A DNA stretch of 23,607 bases from CAYXUW01 sp964468375 (GTDB lineage: Bacteria > Planctomycetota > Phycisphaerae > Sedimentisphaerales > Anaerobacaceae), in NCBI GenBank assembly GCA_964468375.1, contig CAYXUW010000017.1:1-23607 (forward strand), in the 5' to 3' direction. Positions within the stretch are counted from its first letter, which is position 1, and every line of letters begins with the position of its first letter. Under the pieces are notes generated by a model. The model was not told the origin of the DNA, did not search any database, and saw nothing but the letters and a program-made list of their open reading frames with translations. Both the position numbers and the translations under genes were made by a program. This document shows positions 22,587-23,607 of the stretch, in pieces.

Positions 22587-23607
22587 TTATCTTCCTCAAC
22601 ACCGGTTATTGTTGCGTCAAGCCCCATCAGAACAGTTCTTACCGCCGGGTCGTTAATCAGCTCATTTTGTCTTTGGTCGGGGGTTTTGGTGGTCTTATCT
22701 GCGATGGATTTTATAGGTATCTGCGCATCGCCGGATTTTTCTGGTTTATCTTGGTGTTCGCTGCCTGATACTTTTTGATTGTCGGAAGGTTCGGCCGGTT
22801 TCTTCGCAGCGGCATCTGGTATATTACGGCCGACTATCTGCTTTTTTTTTATAGGGCCGCCCTTCAATTGCGCCAGAAGCTCATCGGTGTTCAGGAAATG
22901 TTCACTCAAAGCAAACCGCAGCAATGAGGCATCCAAAAGCGCCCTCGGCGTGTCGCTATTTTTAATCGCCCAGCGTAATTTTTCGAGAGCGGTTATATTG
23001 TAAACAAGAGCAGCGACATCGAATTTTTCAGCTAACTTCCCGGCCTGCTTTCGCTGTTCAGCGGTTAAAATCAGAAGCTCGCTTTCCGCCCCCGCGCTTT
23101 TCACTACCATTAAATCCCGCATATATTCGATGAGCGCATCGACGAGCTGAACCTCGCCCAGACCTGTGTTGATTAAATCTTCTGTCGCGGCGAGCGTTTC
23201 AGCAGCATTGTTGTCGCCGATTTTAGCAATAAGATTACGGATTTTTTCGCTGTTCGGACATCCGAGAAACTCTTCAAGCAGTTCAGCGGTCAGAGGTTCG
23301 ACGCCGGTGCTTATTAATCTGTCCAGCAGACTCAAGCCGTCTCTCATTGAGCCGTTTGCCATTTTCGCCAGGGGCAGAATTAAATCCTCTTCGTATTTTA
23401 TTTTTTCCTGCTCAAGTATGGATTTAAGCTGACCTGCGATTAGGTTCGGGTTTATATTGTTAAAGTCGAATCTTTGGCATCTTGACTGAATTGTGGGCAG
23501 GACCTTATTCGGCTCGGTGGTTGCGAAAATAAACTTAACATGACTGGGTGGCTCTTCCAGTGTCTTAAGCAGCGCGTTGAATGCGCCGGTTGTCAGCATA
23601 TGCACTT
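22583..23607 (-). CDS. dnaX: DNA polymerase III gamma/tau subunit (partial, N terminus outside window)
   Basis: The frame is open to the window edge and lacks its N-terminal P-loop. What is seen is the end of the AAA+ module (LTTGAFNALLKTLEEPPSHV, FIFATTEPNKV with sensor 1, SRCQRFDF), lid domain III (SMRDGLSLLDRLI), the collar domain (about LRWAIKNSDTPRALLDASLLR), a charged linker, and a short C-terminal piece ending DATITGVEEDK. DnaX is the clamp-loader motor of the replisome. The linker holds a nine-A run with flanking elements that could yield a truncated gamma form. The full gene would start beyond 23607. Confidence 0.95.
   Translation of the reverse strand, partial: VHMLTTGAFNALLKTLEEPPSHVKFIFATTEPNKVLPTIQSRCQRFDFNNINPNLIAGQLKSILEQEKIKYEEDLILPLAKMANGSMRDGLSLLDRLISTGVEPLTAELLEEFLGCPNSEKIRNLIAKIGDNNAAETLAATEDLINTGLGEVQLVDALIEYMRDLMVVKSAGAESELLILTAEQRKQAGKLAEKFDVAALVYNITALEKLRWAIKNSDTPRALLDASLLRFALSEHFLNTDELLAQLKGGPIKKKQIVGRNIPDAAAKKPAEPSDNQKVSGSEHQDKPEKSGDAQIPIKSIADKTTKTPDQRQNELINDPAVRTVLMGLDATITGVEEDK
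22791..22865 (-). promoter_or_regulatory. Candidate dnaX frameshift/slippage signal
   Basis: On the minus strand: a Shine-Dalgarno-like GAAGGG (22865-22860); a run of nine A (22850-22842) then G, read in frame as AAA AAA AAG, so it contains the A-AAA-AAG heptamer; a 7-nt spacer; and the arms TCGGCCG (22833-22827) and CGGCCGA (22797-22791), a perfect 7-bp stem around a 29-nt loop. In the -1 frame a stop occurs at 22826-22824 after GCA GAT AGT CGG CCG; the +1 frame reaches TAG within three codons. This matches the layout of known dnaX signals. Confidence 0.65.

Overview
The window looks like a chromosomal segment of a planctomycete, most likely in the Phycisphaerae/Sedimentisphaerales. The evidence is the combination of a PEP-CTERM protein, two secreted proteins ending in dockerin-type calcium loops, a pseudopilin with the planctomycete H-x9-DG motif, and a large TMTC-like membrane protein with a TPR tail. 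Base composition is moderate, and no phage, insertion sequence, CRISPR array, tRNA or rRNA was recognised. The taxonomic call is an inference from gene families.

Layout. (1) 188-2622: two tandem zinc-ribbon paralogues, a convergent fumarylacetoacetate hydrolase family enzyme, and a coiled-coil protein with a C-terminal membrane anchor. (2) 2672-5903: a promoter, a well-formed cobalamin riboswitch and an intrinsic terminator precede a DUF4465 PEP-CTERM protein, a secreted dockerin protein and an H-x9-DG pseudopilin. This is the most distinctive unit: vitamin B12 appears to control surface proteins of unknown function, with no transporter or biosynthetic gene in view. A frameshifted comF follows at once. 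(3) 6704-10669, minus strand: an S24 self-cleaving-type repressor, and a tight operon of a HExxH zincin-like protein, a Ddl-like ATP-grasp ligase and a DUF362 ferredoxin-like protein. (4) 10758-15959, minus strand: phosphomannomutase/phosphoglucomutase behind a strong promoter, a DUF1805 protein, a secreted protein with an Ada-like Cys tail, the TMTC-like TPR protein and the manganese exporter MntP. (5) 16047-18910, minus strand: an ArsR-permease-redox protein-thioredoxin-CcdA operon with a dyad operator, probably for metalloid or metal export coupled to thiol redox chemistry. (6) 19096-23607: rpoN, a secreted seven-repeat RCC1-like propeller with a dockerin tail, then recR overlapping a partial dnaX.

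The best candidates for new biology are the B12-controlled surface operon, including an aptamer segment that could pair with its own terminator arm; the dnaX A9 slippery run flanked by a Shine-Dalgarno-like element and a stem-loop, which predicts a short gamma form; and the zincin/ATP-grasp/DUF362 operon, which has no obvious assigned pathway.
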